Source: JBMNPT01 sp050943735 (GTDB lineage Bacteria > Bacillota > Clostridia > Oscillospirales > RGIG577). Taken from it: 64,000 nt of DNA. The stretch lies in contig JBMNPT010000001.1 in assembly GCA_050943735.1 (NCBI GenBank), forward strand, positions 124,001-188,000, written 5' to 3'. Shown here in pieces: positions 44,260 to 52,488 of the stretch; within the stretch, counting starts at the first letter, position 1, and every line of letters starts with the position of its first letter. The translations under genes and the position numbers were made by a program. The notes under the pieces were generated by a model. It searched no databases, was not told the origin of the DNA, and was given only the letters and a program-made list of their open reading frames with translations.

Positions 44260-46050
44260 ATGTCCCAGAAGACAAAAGCGCTGTTTGTGGGAGCCTACAG
44301 ACAGCTGGGGGAACAGGCCCGGGAGATTGCCCAGGAGCGGGATGACATTGAGGTGGATGTGAAAGAGGCCAACCATCTCAATATGGACCGGCTGAATGAA
44401 GAGATCAGCAAGAATGGCTACCATGTTCTGATTGGCCGGGGCGAAGCCACTGAGGTGCTGCGCAGTCAGCTGGACATTCCGGTGATTGACATTACGGTAT
44501 CGGCCTATGACGTGATGAAGGTGCTCAAAACGGTGCAGGATTACAGTGGGAAAATTGCCATTGTGAATCATAGAAGCCTGATGGGAGACATTCCGGTGAT
44601 CTGTCAGCTGATGCACTGTAAGGCGGATGTGTTCAGTGTCAAATCGGCCAATGACGCAGTGGCGCTGATGGAAAACCTGCGGGAGCAGCAATATTCCCTG
44701 GTGATCGGCGGATATACCATGGTGATGGTGGCCAAGCGGTTCGGCATTAATGGAATCATCTTGCCCTCCGGACGGACCAGTGTGCAGCAGGCGTTGGACC
44801 GGGCGGTGTACATGCACCGGCAGCTGAAAACCGTCACCCAGAAAAACGCGGTGTATGAAGATGTGATTTTGTACAGCGGGCAGTATACCATGGTGTTTGA
44901 AAAGGACGGCGGGCTTTTGTACAGCAGTATGGAGAGCATCCATACCCACTATGACTATGTGATGAAAACTGCCCGGGTTCTGATGGAAAATGCAGTTTTG
45001 CGGGAGGAGACTCTGTTTTATCGGGAGCATGAGGATATTCAGTGGATTTTCTTTTCCAAGCTGTTGCAAAAAGGAGAAAAACAGTATCTGGTTTATTACA
45101 TTCGCAGCACCCCCAAAAACCCCGAAATCCACCAGGGTGCGCTCACCATACGGGGGGCGGATCAGGACAGCGGACCTTTTTTCAATCCGTTCATCGGGCT
45201 GAGCCAGCGGGTGCATACCCTCATGCAGGATGCCCAGCTGTATGGCAAGAGCGACTGTTCGGTGCTGCTCACCGGCAAAGAGGGAACCGGCAAGGAACAG
45301 CTGGCCCAGATGATGCACACCTACAGCCGGTACCGGGATTACGCCATGGTGATTCTCCAGTGTGAGCTGTTGGACGAAGCGCAGATGGACGCCATTTTTC
45401 AAGGAGAGTCTTCGGTGTTTGCCATGATGGGCAAAGGCACTCTGGTGCTCAACAACTTGCAGGCGCTGGATTTGGAGTGTCAGCGAAAGCTGTATCAGGC
45501 TCTCACCGGCAATCCCAGACTGAAAAATTACCGGCTGATTTCCACTGCCCGCTATAGCCTGGAAGAGGATGTGGCCAGCAACCGGTTTTATTACAAGCTG
45601 TATAAAAAAGTCAGCGAGCTGGAGCTGGTGCTGCCCACCCTGCAGGAGAGGACAGAGGACATTGAGAGCCTGGCCAATGTACTCATCGCCGTATACAACC
45701 AGGAGTTTGGTACCAGTGTCATCGGACTGGACAAAAAAGCACTGGCTCTTTTGAAGGCGTTCGACTGGAAAACCGACGTGGAACAGTGCAAGCGGGTGAT
45801 TCGTTCGGTGGTGCTCACCGCTGCGGGTACCTATGTCACCGAAGCGGAGATGGAGAAAATTTTGCAAGGGGAGCAGCGTCAGGTATCGGCGGCCCATGCC
45901 ATTGGCAAAAATGTGGATTTTACCGGCACGCTGGATGAGATTATGAACGACGTGGTGAGAGCCATCGTGGAAGAGGAACAGATGAATCAGAGCAAAGCGG
46001 CAAAGCGTCTGGGCGTGAGCCGCAGCACTGTGTGGAGACGGATGAAGTAG
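44260..46050 (+). CDS. PrpR-type regulator with degenerate AAA+ domain (regulator 2)
   Basis: The 596-residue protein has the same order as regulator 1: PrpR-N sensor (about 1-190, with YHVLIGRGEATEVLR and IPVIDITVS), PAS-like middle, AAA+ segment and Fis-type HTH (KAAKRLGVSRSTVWRRMK at the extreme C-terminus). Walker A GKEGTGKEQLA is intact, Walker B reads TLVLNNL without Asp-Glu, and GAFTGA is missing. PrpR-N domains sense organic acids or their CoA or sugar-acid derivatives. It is inside the operon with sulfatases and the TTT importer, so it is the probable local activator. Confidence 0.86.
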   Translation: MSQKTKALFVGAYRQLGEQAREIAQERDDIEVDVKEANHLNMDRLNEEISKNGYHVLIGRGEATEVLRSQLDIPVIDITVSAYDVMKVLKTVQDYSGKIAIVNHRSLMGDIPVICQLMHCKADVFSVKSANDAVALMENLREQQYSLVIGGYTMVMVAKRFGINGIILPSGRTSVQQALDRAVYMHRQLKTVTQKNAVYEDVILYSGQYTMVFEKDGGLLYSSMESIHTHYDYVMKTARVLMENAVLREETLFYREHEDIQWIFFSKLLQKGEKQYLVYYIRSTPKNPEIHQGALTIRGADQDSGPFFNPFIGLSQRVHTLMQDAQLYGKSDCSVLLTGKEGTGKEQLAQMMHTYSRYRDYAMVILQCELLDEAQMDAIFQGESSVFAMMGKGTLVLNNLQALDLECQRKLYQALTGNPRLKNYRLISTARYSLEEDVASNRFYYKLYKKVSELELVLPTLQERTEDIESLANVLIAVYNQEFGTSVIGLDKKALALLKAFDWKTDVEQCKRVIRSVVLTAAGTYVTEAEMEKILQGEQRQVSAAHAIGKNVDFTGTLDEIMNDVVRAIVEEEQMNQSKAAKRLGVSRSTVWRRMK

Positions 46051-46068
46051 CGCAGTAAGGAGGACGGT

Positions 46069-47598
46069 ATGAAAGCGATTTTACTGATGTTTGATACCCT
46101 CAACAGAAGAATGTTGTCGCCCTATGGATGTGATTGGACCCATACCCCCAACTTCCAGAGGCTGGCGGAGCGGACGGTGGTCTTTGACAACAGCTATGTG
46201 GGCAGTTTGCCCTGTATGCCGGCCCGGCGGGAACTCCACACCGGACGGCACAATTTTCTGCACCGGGTGTGGGGGCCGCTGGAGCCCTTTGACGATTCCA
46301 TGGTGGACATTCTGCGGCACAATGGGGTGTACACCCATCTGGTGAGCGATCACTATCACTATTGGGAGGATGGCGGCGCCACCTATCACACCCGGTACAA
46401 CACCTGGGAATTTAACCGGGGACAGGAAGGTGACCCCTGGAAGGGCGAGGTGGCGGTGCCCCAGGTGGACCTGGCCCGCAATCTCAACCACCGGGACACC
46501 AAAGAGCGGAAAAATCAACTGTTCTGGCAGGATGTAATCAATCGAAAGTATCTGGATACCGAGCAGAAACAGCCCCAGACCCTCACCTTTGACAAGGGAC
46601 TGGAATTCATGCGCACCAACAGTGGGGAGGACAACTGGTTTTTGCAGATTGAGACCTTTGATCCTCATGAGCCCTACTTTACCCAGGAGACATATAAGAA
46701 GCTCTATCCCCATGACTATGACGGCCCTACCTTTGACTGGCCGGAGTACGGGCCGGTGACCGAGACCGATGAACAGAAGCAGCATGTGCGGTATGAGTAC
46801 GCGGCGCTGCTGTCCATGTGCGATCACTCCCTGGGGCGGTTTCTGGATGCCATGGATGAGCTTTCGCTGTGGGAGGACACCCTGCTGATTGTGTGCACCG
46901 ACCATGGTTTTCTGCTGGGAGAGCACGACTGGTGGGGCAAGAGTGTGCCGCCTTTTTACAACGAAGAGTGCCACACGCCGCTGTTTATCTGGGACCCTCG
47001 GCGCGGCTGCCGCGGAGAGCGCCGGCAGGCCCTGGTGCAGTGGATTGACTTTGCTCCTACGCTGCTGCGCTATTTTGACCTTCCGGTGCCTCCCGATATG
47101 CAGGGGCATGACTTGCGGGATACCATCGCTCAGGATGTGCCGGTGCGCAAAGCGGCCCTCTACGGTGCCAACGGCGGGCAGGTGTGTGTGACCGACGGCC
47201 GTTATACCTATCTGCGGGGGCCTGCCCGCCCGGACAACCAGCCGCTCTACACCTATACGCTGATGCCCATGCACATGTTTTCCCTGTTCACCCCTCAGGA
47301 ACTGAGCCAGGCCGAATGGCATCCGCCCTTCTCTTTTACCAAGGGCTGTCACGTGATGAAAATTCCCTCCAAAGGCCGGCCCCATCAGCCCATCAATCAC
47401 CATCGCTTTGGGAATCTGCTGTTTGACCTGCAGACCGACCCCTATCAGAATCATCCTCTGCAGGATGAGGCGGTGGAAAAAATGATGATTGACTATATGG
47501 TGGAACTGATGATGTGGAACGATGCGCCTGAGGACCAATATGAGCGAATGGGTCTATGGCAGGAATTTAGGGAGCATTCTCAGAAAAAATGTAAGTAA
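46069..47598 (+). CDS. Cys-type sulfatase 3 (CMPAR motif)
   Basis: The 509-residue cytosolic protein belongs to the sulfatase superfamily. The catalytic motif is C49-M-P-A-R53, so serine of the CxPSR core is replaced by alanine, a variant tolerated because only Cys, Pro/Ala and Arg are strict. Metal ligands lie in MFDTLNRR and CTDHGFLLGEHD. Start and sequence differ greatly from the first two sulfatases. It closes the operon 18 bp after regulator 2 and is followed by a terminator. Confidence 0.88.
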   Translation: MKAILLMFDTLNRRMLSPYGCDWTHTPNFQRLAERTVVFDNSYVGSLPCMPARRELHTGRHNFLHRVWGPLEPFDDSMVDILRHNGVYTHLVSDHYHYWEDGGATYHTRYNTWEFNRGQEGDPWKGEVAVPQVDLARNLNHRDTKERKNQLFWQDVINRKYLDTEQKQPQTLTFDKGLEFMRTNSGEDNWFLQIETFDPHEPYFTQETYKKLYPHDYDGPTFDWPEYGPVTETDEQKQHVRYEYAALLSMCDHSLGRFLDAMDELSLWEDTLLIVCTDHGFLLGEHDWWGKSVPPFYNEECHTPLFIWDPRRGCRGERRQALVQWIDFAPTLLRYFDLPVPPDMQGHDLRDTIAQDVPVRKAALYGANGGQVCVTDGRYTYLRGPARPDNQPLYTYTLMPMHMFSLFTPQELSQAEWHPPFSFTKGCHVMKIPSKGRPHQPINHHRFGNLLFDLQTDPYQNHPLQDEAVEKMMIDYMVELMMWNDAPEDQYERMGLWQEFREHSQKKCK

Positions 47599-47609
47599 AA
47601 TACTGGTGG

Positions 47610-47650
47610 AAAACCCGCCCCAACAGTCTTTTTCTGTCGGGGCGGGTTTT
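47610..47650 (+). terminator. Terminator of the sulfatase-TTT operon
   Basis: AAAACCCGCCCC (47610-47621) pairs with GGGGCGGGTTTT (47639-47650), with four more pairs inside. It lies 11 bp past the last stop codon. Confidence 0.88.
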
Positions 47651-47752
47651 GTTGGGGAAGAATGGCAATGGATTTGTTTCTGTGTTAAAATTGTAAAAAA
47701 CGGGCAATGCCAGGACAGACACCTGGATGTTGCAAAAAGAGGGATTTATTGT

Positions 47753-48382
47753 ATGATTTTTACTGTGATCGATCAAAACAGCTGGCCAAGAAAAGAATAT
47801 TTTGAACATTATTTTTCAGCAGTGCCTTGTACCTATAGCATGACCACCAAATTGGATATCACACCCATAAAAAACAGCCATCAAAAATTGTATCCCACGA
47901 TGCTGTATCATCTTGCCACCGTGGTCAATCGCCATGCAGAATTTCGAATGGCGTTCAACCAGAAGGGTGAACTGGGAGTCTATGATGAGATGTCTCCATG
48001 CTATACCGTTTTTCATGAGGAGACGGAGACATTCTCCAATGTATGGACGGAATATTGTTCCAATTATAAGGATTTCTGCGCAGCGTATGAAAAAGATCTG
48101 TCCCTTTATGGAAAGGTGGAAAAAATGGAGGCAAAACCGGCTGTTCCGGAAAATACTTTTCCTGTCTCCATGGTTCCCTGGACCACCTTTGAAGGATTCA
48201 ATCTCAATTTGAAAAACGGGTACAGCTATTTGCTGCCTATCTTCACAATGGGAAAGTATTTTGAGGAAAATGGCAAAATTTTATTGCCTCTGTCCATACA
48301 GGTTCACCATGCGGTTTGTGATGGATTTCATGTCTGCCGGTTTGTCAGTGATTTGCAGGAGCTGATCCATCAAGGTGTGTGA
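47753..48382 (+). CDS. cat: Chloramphenicol acetyltransferase, type A
   Basis: The start ATG 47753 (AGAGGG upstream) gives 209 residues, near the 210-220 of CatA enzymes. The catalytic motif HHAVCDGFH is intact near residue 185-193, and YPTMLYHLATVVNRH, FRMAF and PWTTFEGFNLNL match conserved CatA regions. The trimeric enzyme inactivates chloramphenicol with acetyl-CoA. It is a single gene, AT-richer than the sulfatase operon, so it may have been acquired; chromosomal copies also exist in gut Clostridia. Expression and resistance cannot be judged from sequence. Confidence 0.88.
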   Translation: MIFTVIDQNSWPRKEYFEHYFSAVPCTYSMTTKLDITPIKNSHQKLYPTMLYHLATVVNRHAEFRMAFNQKGELGVYDEMSPCYTVFHEETETFSNVWTEYCSNYKDFCAAYEKDLSLYGKVEKMEAKPAVPENTFPVSMVPWTTFEGFNLNLKNGYSYLLPIFTMGKYFEENGKILLPLSIQVHHAVCDGFHVCRFVSDLQELIHQGV

Positions 48383-48511
48383 GAGAGCAGCTGCCAGCAG
48401 AGGAAACAGCTATTTTCAAATAAATTTTGTTGAAGTCGAACCTGAATTGTGATACGCTGACAATACCAGACGTGATTGCGTCATTAAATGGAAAAGGAAG
48501 GGTGTATCACG

Positions 48512-49168
48512 ATGAAAAAGTTGCTTGCATTATTGGTAGCGGCTATGCTGCTGACGCTCTGTGCGTGCGGTTCTACCCAGACCGATGATCCTGGAGCCGA
48601 TACCAGCAGTTCCGTACAGGCCCAAGACCCTGGCGCTGGCGATACTGAAGTGCAGTACGACTATCAGCTGAAAGCTGGCGAACCTGTGGAGGTCTATGAT
48701 GTGACCTTTGAGAAAATGGTCACTGTCACTGTTGACCCCGCCAGCACGCGGGATGCTGGCAATGAGCTGCGCAGCGCCATCTATTTTGACAACTGCGTCT
48801 TCAATGGTGGACTTACCATCGTGGGGGACTACCACGCCATGGTTACCCTGGGCGGAGGCTGCTCCTTTGGGGAGGGTTCTGTGGTGACCTGTAAGGAGGC
48901 CACCTCGGGCGCTGCTAAGGAAGCCACATTGGAGGATAACTTCATTAAGGTGTTTATATCCTGTGAGGGGGTCAATGTGGAGACGGAATCCGCCATTGGC
49001 ATGCTGAGCGACGGCCCTGATATGGTCTTGAACGGCACAACATACAGCAAAGCGGAGCTGGCGCCGGATGTTGCGTTTCTGGGTGTGTACACCACCTATG
49101 AGGGAGATACGCTGACCTATACAAAACTGGCCATCGGCGAAGACGAAAGCGTGGAATTCCTGGAGTGA
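48512..49168 (+). CDS. Lipoprotein of unknown function
   Basis: The 218-residue precursor starts at ATG 48512 and has a signal peptide ending TLCACG, with C19 as the probable lipidated residue. An Asp/Ser-rich linker follows, then a beta-rich domain (about 55-218) with many Thr, Val and Gly residues, such as VYDVTFEKMVTVTVDPAST. No enzyme motif is visible. It is monocistronic and convergent to the ancestral yebC end. A surface binding role is likely; unknown family. Confidence 0.75.
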   Translation: MKKLLALLVAAMLLTLCACGSTQTDDPGADTSSSVQAQDPGAGDTEVQYDYQLKAGEPVEVYDVTFEKMVTVTVDPASTRDAGNELRSAIYFDNCVFNGGLTIVGDYHAMVTLGGGCSFGEGSVVTCKEATSGAAKEATLEDNFIKVFISCEGVNVETESAIGMLSDGPDMVLNGTTYSKAELAPDVAFLGVYTTYEGDTLTYTKLAIGEDESVEFLE

Positions 49169-49200
49169 GCCATCGCAGGATTTTGTCCATATTTTGTGCA

Positions 49201-49232
49201 AAAAAAGGGAACCCAATTGGGTTCCCTTTTTT
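49201..49232. terminator. Perfect-palindrome terminator, formerly shared with yebC
   Basis: AAAAAAGGGAACCC pairs with GGGTTCCCTTTTTT; the whole 32 bp is self-complementary. It ends the lipoprotein gene and also faces the 29-bp relic of the yebC 3' end starting 9 bp later. Before the island insertion it would have been the yebC terminator too. Confidence 0.88.
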
Positions 49233-49240
49233 GTGTTTTT

Positions 49241-49269
49241 ATTCTTCTTCCTCTTCGGGTTCATTGCCC
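49241..49269. repeat. Left copy of 29-bp direct repeat (attL-like), relic of the yebC 3' end
   Basis: The 29 bp starting ATTCTTCTTCCTC and ending TTCATTGCCC are identical to 63882-63910, where they encode the C-terminus of YebC on the minus strand. Here nothing of yebC continues beyond the repeat. Together with an integrase remnant at the other end, this looks like an attachment-site duplication flanking a 14.6-kb island. Confidence 0.85.
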
Positions 49270-49512
49270 AGATGGATCATTTGTCATGTATGTCATAACT
49301 CAGAGGTAAAAAAATGGTTTGTTATAGATGAATAAGAGAGTTGCGTCCAATACGACTTGACCCAACGGTAACTTGTTAAATATTTTAATTTGTTGATCTG
49401 TTTATTATCAGTCTTCTCATAAGCGTGAATTATGCCACTGTATAGATTTGTTCATATCTTTATGATAGAATGAGCACACCTGTACCTGATTTCAAGCAAA
49501 GGAGGAGGTAAA
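49270..49512. other. Left-end non-coding part of the island
   Basis: These 243 bp are AT-rich and contain no credible gene. TTGACC at 49353 is the only -35-like hexamer. The stretch probably carries recombination accessory sequences and the promoter of the first island gene. Confidence 0.35.
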
Positions 49513-49944
49513 ATGCTTCCTAAGGGAATTACCGGATTTGGCGTTTTGCAGGATTTGGCAGTTCCGCAAGAGGAAAGGCTCTTTCAGCGACTTTGCTATT
49601 CCATCGCGCGGGAACAGCATGGCACCGTCCTTTCCTTTGATATGGACCTTGCAGCCAAAAATTTTTATTTTGTCCAAATGGAAATAGCGTATAAAAATTT
49701 ATACATATTGGAAAATGCGTACCATCCCTGGGTAGCGTTTGCCAAAACCATAGAATTTGGGGACATTGAATTCATGGAGGCCCCTTTTCCTCTGGCCGCT
49801 CCTGATATTCATCTGCTGGCACTGTCAGAACTTCAGCAGGATGGGTCCCATTTAGTGGGCAATCTGGATAAGGCTGAAATCGAGCAAATCACATATTGGA
49901 GACCCCGGACATTGGGCGAAATTGTTTTCAATTTCTGGGACTAA
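49513..49944 (+). CDS. Island protein of unknown function (143 residues)
   Basis: A strong AAAGGAGGAGG site precedes ATG 49513. The 143-residue protein is soluble, mixed alpha/beta, rich in aromatic residues (AAKNFYFVQMEIAYKNLY) and has no membrane segment. The layout resembles small immunity or phage-defence accessory proteins, but no family was recognised. It is followed by two further small genes with tight spacing. Confidence 0.65.
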   Translation: MLPKGITGFGVLQDLAVPQEERLFQRLCYSIAREQHGTVLSFDMDLAAKNFYFVQMEIAYKNLYILENAYHPWVAFAKTIEFGDIEFMEAPFPLAAPDIHLLALSELQQDGSHLVGNLDKAEIEQITYWRPRTLGEIVFNFWD

Positions 49945-49964
49945 ACCACGAAAGGAATTTTGAG

Positions 49965-50366
49965 ATGATCCGTGAAAAAACACATCTGTATAAAAAAGCA
50001 CGCCAACAATCACCTTCCGTTGAAACTCCTGTTCATCAGAAAAAATCCAAAACAGCTGCCATCTCCAAGAGCCAAAAAAGGTCCGATCATAAACATCGCT
50101 ATCAAAAAATCATTTTGCACTATGGCAGCAGTAGTTTTGCCTGGGGAAGGCAATGCGAAATTTGCGGAAGGATTGATTCCACATATAAAGCTTCTGCCTG
50201 GAACCATAAAGATTTTCAGGTTACGGGAGACGGGCTCTATGGAAATTGGACAGATATTTATCTTACGGAAATTCATAACAAGTATCCCCAATACACCATT
50301 ATGACTTTGAAAAATGCAGAATGGGAAGAATGGGGAGCCGATCACAACAGAAAGGAAACGATATGA
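49965..50366 (+). CDS. Island protein with CxxC motif, unknown function (133 residues)
   Basis: ATG 49965 follows AAAGGAA. The first 60 residues are basic and lysine-rich (HKHRYQKI); the second half contains CEICGR, a single CxxC that could bind zinc as a dimer. It is 20 bp downstream of the previous gene, and its stop overlaps the next ATG (ATGA). Unknown family. Confidence 0.55.
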   Translation: MIREKTHLYKKARQQSPSVETPVHQKKSKTAAISKSQKRSDHKHRYQKIILHYGSSSFAWGRQCEICGRIDSTYKASAWNHKDFQVTGDGLYGNWTDIYLTEIHNKYPQYTIMTLKNAEWEEWGADHNRKETI

Positions 50367-51001
50367 AAATTATCCACACAAACGGCGTGTCCAATATGAC
50401 AAAGATAGAAGGCAGCAACGGATGGTACTGGTGTTGCGATTATGCCAGCGGAGATCTATATGAAGCAGAGGAATTGTTTCGTAATCGCCAGTCCATTCCC
50501 AGCAATCGTCTTGTGTTTATTCACTATCCAGATGGTCAGGTAGTGGAGCCCATGGAGGCAAAAGAAGGACAGTATTTTGGTGCGCCGGCCTTTGAAAACG
50601 GGAAATTGCAGATTCTCATGGTGGATTTCCCCGCATCGGCGATTCGTATTTTTCAGTATGAGCCTGCCACAAGCCAGACAAATTTGCGAGCAGAAATCCC
50701 GCTATCCGAAGTAAAGGACTGTTACAATTTGCTCTTGATGCAGGCACCCTTGATGCTGACCAGGCAAGGGATGGAGAATGTATTTCAAGTGATCTGGCCC
50801 GAAAAAGCAGAATTCCCCATTGGAAATACAGAGTCCTTTTATGGCAGAGAGGGAGACCGGATGTATTTCAGTCGCTGGAAGGAAGAACCTGACTATTGGG
50901 AAGAAGTGGTGATTCGGCGCTATCCCAGTGGGGAAATTTTAGAAGTGATTTCCGGTTCTTTGTATGAAATGCCCGATGGACAGCGATGGGTTTTGCGATA
51001 A
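50363..51001 (+). CDS. Island protein of unknown function (212 residues)
   Basis: The start ATG 50363 overlaps the previous stop and has AAAGGAAA upstream. The protein is acidic, beta-rich, with many Trp/Tyr residues (SNGWYWCCDY, EEPDYWEEVV). No signal peptide or membrane segment is present. Translational coupling to the 133-residue protein suggests joint function. Family not recognised. Confidence 0.65.
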   Translation: MKIIHTNGVSNMTKIEGSNGWYWCCDYASGDLYEAEELFRNRQSIPSNRLVFIHYPDGQVVEPMEAKEGQYFGAPAFENGKLQILMVDFPASAIRIFQYEPATSQTNLRAEIPLSEVKDCYNLLLMQAPLMLTRQGMENVFQVIWPEKAEFPIGNTESFYGREGDRMYFSRWKEEPDYWEEVVIRRYPSGEILEVISGSLYEMPDGQRWVLR

Positions 51002-51082
51002 GGCTGCCCGGTCTTTCTTGGCCTGGCGGTTCTGGAGCACACCTGAGCATGCAAAATGACAAAAATGAAAGGAGTGGTACCC

Positions 51083-51505
51083 ATGCAACCTTACACCATT
51101 GGAGATTATGCTGTGGAATTTGATAAAGCTGCCACTGCAGCGTGGTATGAACAGTCCCCAGGCTGGCACTGCGAATGTGGTGATTGCCGAAATTTTTTAG
51201 CTTTAGTCGGGCAGAAACAACTGCCACCCATGGTGACAGAATGGCTGTCTGTCTTTGGGGCCATACCCGAAAAGCCCACCTATGTGTGTGAACTGTATGA
51301 AACCCAACAGGGTCACCTTTATCAATTTCATTATCGCATTGCAGGACATATGTTGAATGATCCTCACCCAAACGATTCTGTGCGTTTTGACTGGGGGTCT
51401 GTGTACTGCGGACATGATTGTTATCCATACGGCGCACCCAATTTTCCTGAGCCACACTTTGATCTTATGTTTTTTATGGATTTACCATGGATATTGAATC
51501 AATAA
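51083..51505 (+). CDS. Conserved Cys-rich small protein (140 residues)
   Basis: ATG 51083 has AAAGGAG upstream. The sequence SPGWHCECGDCRNFLAL near residue 25 has three clustered cysteines, and DWGSVYCGHDCYPYG adds two more, enough for a zinc site. I recognise this layout as a widespread hypothetical family of Clostridia and Bacilli without assigned function. It follows the previous gene by 81 bp and is closed by a terminator. Confidence 0.7.
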   Translation: MQPYTIGDYAVEFDKAATAAWYEQSPGWHCECGDCRNFLALVGQKQLPPMVTEWLSVFGAIPEKPTYVCELYETQQGHLYQFHYRIAGHMLNDPHPNDSVRFDWGSVYCGHDCYPYGAPNFPEPHFDLMFFMDLPWILNQ

Positions 51506-51553
51506 GCTGTTGCGATTGGGGTTTAACAACCCCCTCAGCTATATACAAAACGG

Positions 51554-51590
51554 ACCGTTGATTTGCATCACTATGTAAGGAATCAACGGT
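51554..51590 (+). terminator. Terminator after the small-gene run
   Basis: ACCGTTGATT (51554-51563) pairs with AATCAACGGT (51581-51590), followed by T7. Confidence 0.85.
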
Positions 51591-51671
51591 TTTTTTGTTT
51601 TCATTTTTCCCAGATTAAAATCATCACAGCAAGAGGCAATTTGTTTCAGCACATCTTTGCTTTCTGAGTGA

Positions 51672-51717
51672 TTGACAAAATACAATGGCACTGATAATAT
51701 GAAGTAAACTTCATATT
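51672..51717 (+). promoter_or_regulatory. Promoter with overlapping operator of the XRE regulator
   Basis: TTGACA (51672-51677) and TAATAT (51695-51700) are 17 bp apart. AATATGAAGT (51696-51705) and ACTTCATATT (51708-51717) form a perfect dyad with a 2-bp centre over the -10, the typical place for a Cro/CI-like repressor to shut its own gene. Confidence 0.75.
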
Positions 51718-51730
51718 AAGGAATGATTCC

Positions 51731-51961
51731 ATGAAAACTAAAGTTCGGGAATTACGGGCTGCAGCAAAGATGACTCAACAGCAACTGGCTGATTTGGTTC
51801 ACGTTTCTTCAAGAACAATTATATCAATCGAAAAGGAACAGTACAGCCCGTCTCTCATGTTAGCATATAGAATAGCGCAGATATTCGGCGTGACGGTGGA
51901 AGACCTATGTTGCCTAAAAGAAAATAAAGAGATGGAGGACAAACAATATGAAGATTTATAA
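51731..51961 (+). CDS. XRE family transcriptional regulator (single HTH)
   Basis: The 76-residue protein is almost entirely one Cro/CI HTH: MTQQQLADLVHVSSRTIISIE, followed by YSPSLMLAYRIAQIFGVTVEDL. It lacks a sensor domain. Its end overlaps the next gene by 14 bp. A perfect dyad at its promoter supports autorepression. Such short regulators are often paired with a membrane protein in Firmicutes. Confidence 0.92.
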   Translation: MKTKVRELRAAAKMTQQQLADLVHVSSRTIISIEKEQYSPSLMLAYRIAQIFGVTVEDLCCLKENKEMEDKQYEDL

Positions 51962-52367
51962 CAAGAAAAAGTTTGTTTCAGGTGTATTTTGCATTTCTAT
52001 AGGCACATTAAATCTGATAATGGATATTTGGCGTAATAATATAGCGATAAGTGGCTTGGTGCTGATTTTTGTTTTGCTTATAATTGGTAGCAGTGAAATT
52101 ACAAGAAGTCTTTCCAGGAAACTGTCAAAGGAAGACAAGTTGGATGAGTTGGATGAGCGAAATCGTTTCATTGAACGGGCAGCCATGAGCAAAGCATTTC
52201 AGCTTACACAAGGTATTTCTTTTGTTTTAATGCTTGCTATGCTGATTATGGGAAAAGTATCGAGCTATGATGGCTTTATCAATATGGGTGTCGGAGTGGG
52301 GTTTGTATTTTCCATATCCATATTCACACAGATATTTACCCACATATACTATGAATCTAAAAATTAA
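51948..52367 (+). CDS. Four-helix membrane protein paired with the XRE regulator
   Basis: The 139-residue protein has two hydrophobic hairpins (about 10-48 and 83-128) separated by a charged cytosolic loop with DELDERNRFIERAAMSK. This charged loop between hairpins is a recognisable feature of regulator-linked membrane proteins in Clostridia and Bacilli. It is translationally coupled to the XRE gene. It may sequester or sense for the regulator; substrate unknown. Confidence 0.75.
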   Translation: MKIYNKKKFVSGVFCISIGTLNLIMDIWRNNIAISGLVLIFVLLIIGSSEITRSLSRKLSKEDKLDELDERNRFIERAAMSKAFQLTQGISFVLMLAMLIMGKVSSYDGFINMGVGVGFVFSISIFTQIFTHIYYESKN

Positions 52368-52488
52368 GAGAACTGGTTGCTGCAATTTTTTTACAAAAAG
52401 CCAATCCAAAATCTGCTTACCATGGTTTTTGACCATGCTTTTTGAAAAATTGTCAACTGTAATAAAACAGAATCTTTTAGCATAGAGG

